In this document: positions 63,383 through 64,000 of the stretch, one piece after another
Numbering within the stretch: position 1 is the stretch's first letter
Layout of the letters: every line of letters begins with the position of its first letter
NCBI RefSeq assembly: GCF_023914155.1
Contig: NZ_JAMWYS010000024.1
Coordinates: 372,001 to 436,000, forward strand
Direction: 5' to 3'
DNA: 64,000 nt
Source of the DNA: Solitalea agri
Lineage (GTDB): Bacteria > Bacteroidota > Bacteroidia > Sphingobacteriales > Sphingobacteriaceae
Made by a program: the position numbers and the translations under genes
Notes under the pieces: model-generated
Told to the model about the DNA's origin: nothing
Database searches by the model: none
Seen by the model: only the letters and a program-made list of their open reading frames with translations

Positions 63383-63547
63383 AGCTAGTTTGAACTAAAA
63401 GATTAATATTATTTTAACTTTTAATTATACTAAGAAATCAAAATAGCTTATTACAATGCTAATTAACAATTATTTTAAGCAATACTTTTTTTACTCAATA
63501 ATAGCTGTATATTCACAAACTATTATGTATTTATTTATCGTCAACTA

Positions 63548-64000
63548 ATGAATAATAACATCACTAGAGAAATTACACCGTTAACCCAGAGTGATTGCTT
63601 TACCATTTTTTCGAGAACCAAGAAAGAATTTGACTTCCCCCTACATTACCATGAGGAATACGAGCTTAACTTAATATTAAATGCAAAAGGCGCCAAACGA
63701 ATTGTTGGCGATCATATAGATGTGATTAACGATGCAGAACTTGTATTTGTGGGGCCCAATTTAACGCATGCATGGTTTACACACCAATGCACCAGCCAGG
63801 CCATTGTGGAGGTAACCATCCAGTTCCATAAGGATTTATTTGACGCCAAGTTCATGAGGAGAAACCAATTGAGCCTGATCCGCAATATGTTTGAGCATTC
63901 GCAAAAGGGCATTCTTTTCTCAGAAGAAACCATCGACCGCTTAAAAACGCGCATTTTAACACTCAACCAAAAAAACGGCTTTGATTCAGTGCTAGAGCTT
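63548..64000 (+). CDS. AraC-family transcriptional regulator, N-terminal part
   Basis: The frame starts at ATG 63548 and is open for 151 codons to the window end. The visible part is the cupin-like sensory domain of AraC regulators: FTIFSRTKKEFDFPLHYHEE (the HYHEE cupin metal-like motif), NLILNAKGAKRIVGDHID, LVFVGPNLTHAWFTHQC and VTIQFHKDLF. The two C-terminal helix-turn-helix motifs lie beyond the window, so the call rests on the sensory half. It is transcribed away from the mannan genes with a 212-base gap, the position expected for a local regulator. Confidence 0.85.
   Translation, partial: MNNNITREITPLTQSDCFTIFSRTKKEFDFPLHYHEEYELNLILNAKGAKRIVGDHIDVINDAELVFVGPNLTHAWFTHQCTSQAIVEVTIQFHKDLFDAKFMRRNQLSLIRNMFEHSQKGILFSEETIDRLKTRILTLNQKNGFDSVLEL

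Overview
The window reads as a chromosome segment of a Bacteroidetes bacterium, most likely a Sphingobacteriaceae relative (Pedobacter/Solitalea-like; this is inference). The basis is the SusC/SusD pair, the abundance of secreted glycoside hydrolases, the long two-segment IspG, the HemC-HemD fusion, TAnnTTTG-type promoter boxes, the lack of Shine-Dalgarno sequences before most genes and the low GC content. No tRNA, rRNA, CRISPR array or prophage was seen.

Layout. 1-131: tail of a cupin sugar-phosphate isomerase-like gene. 542-7007 (+): secreted glycosidase cluster GH92 - GH13 - GH92, preceded by two LacI-type palindromes. 7076-16533 (-): heme biosynthesis run hemA, hemCD fusion, hemB, hemL, then a sensor kinase, an Uma2 nuclease-like gene and a response regulator, then hemE and hemJ, with a structured leader upstream of hemA. 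16824-28060: mixed housekeeping genes (bestrophin-like channel, IspG, PspC, SDR, MlaE/MlaF-like lipid ABC transporter, methyltransferase, unknown lipoprotein, D-aminoacylase, small membrane proteins, DUF4197). 28187-34277 (-): topoisomerase IV parE and parC, separated by accessory genes that include a duplicated small orphan gene, one copy of which is fused to a transposase fragment. 34672-40496: lipocalin-like protein, SGNH hydrolase, ClC channel, cysE-cysM, DUF1345 protein.

40546-63335 (-): a large polysaccharide utilization locus for beta-mannan, probably acetylated galactoglucomannan. In transcription order it encodes GH26 mannanase, Na+/sugar symporter, GH130 mannosylglucose phosphorylase, AGE-family 2-epimerase, SusC, SusD, an IPT-domain surface glycan-binding lipoprotein, GH5 mannanase, GH3 beta-glucosidase, GH26 lipoprotein mannanase, GH27 alpha-galactosidase, CE2-type esterase, aldo/keto reductase, GH5 endoglucanase and a sialate-O-acetylesterase-type esterase. 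A divergent AraC-type regulator begins at 63548 and runs off the window.

How the genes work together (inference from family functions). Surface GH26/GH5 enzymes cut the mannan chain, the esterases and GH27 strip acetyl and galactosyl groups, SusC/SusD and the IPT lipoprotein capture and import oligosaccharides, and GH3 trims glucosyl ends. Mannobiose crosses the inner membrane through the symporter, is epimerised to mannosylglucose, and is cleaved by phosphorolysis to mannose-1-phosphate and glucose. A strong intrinsic terminator after the SusC/D/SGBP block probably sets the ratio between the import module and the enzyme module.
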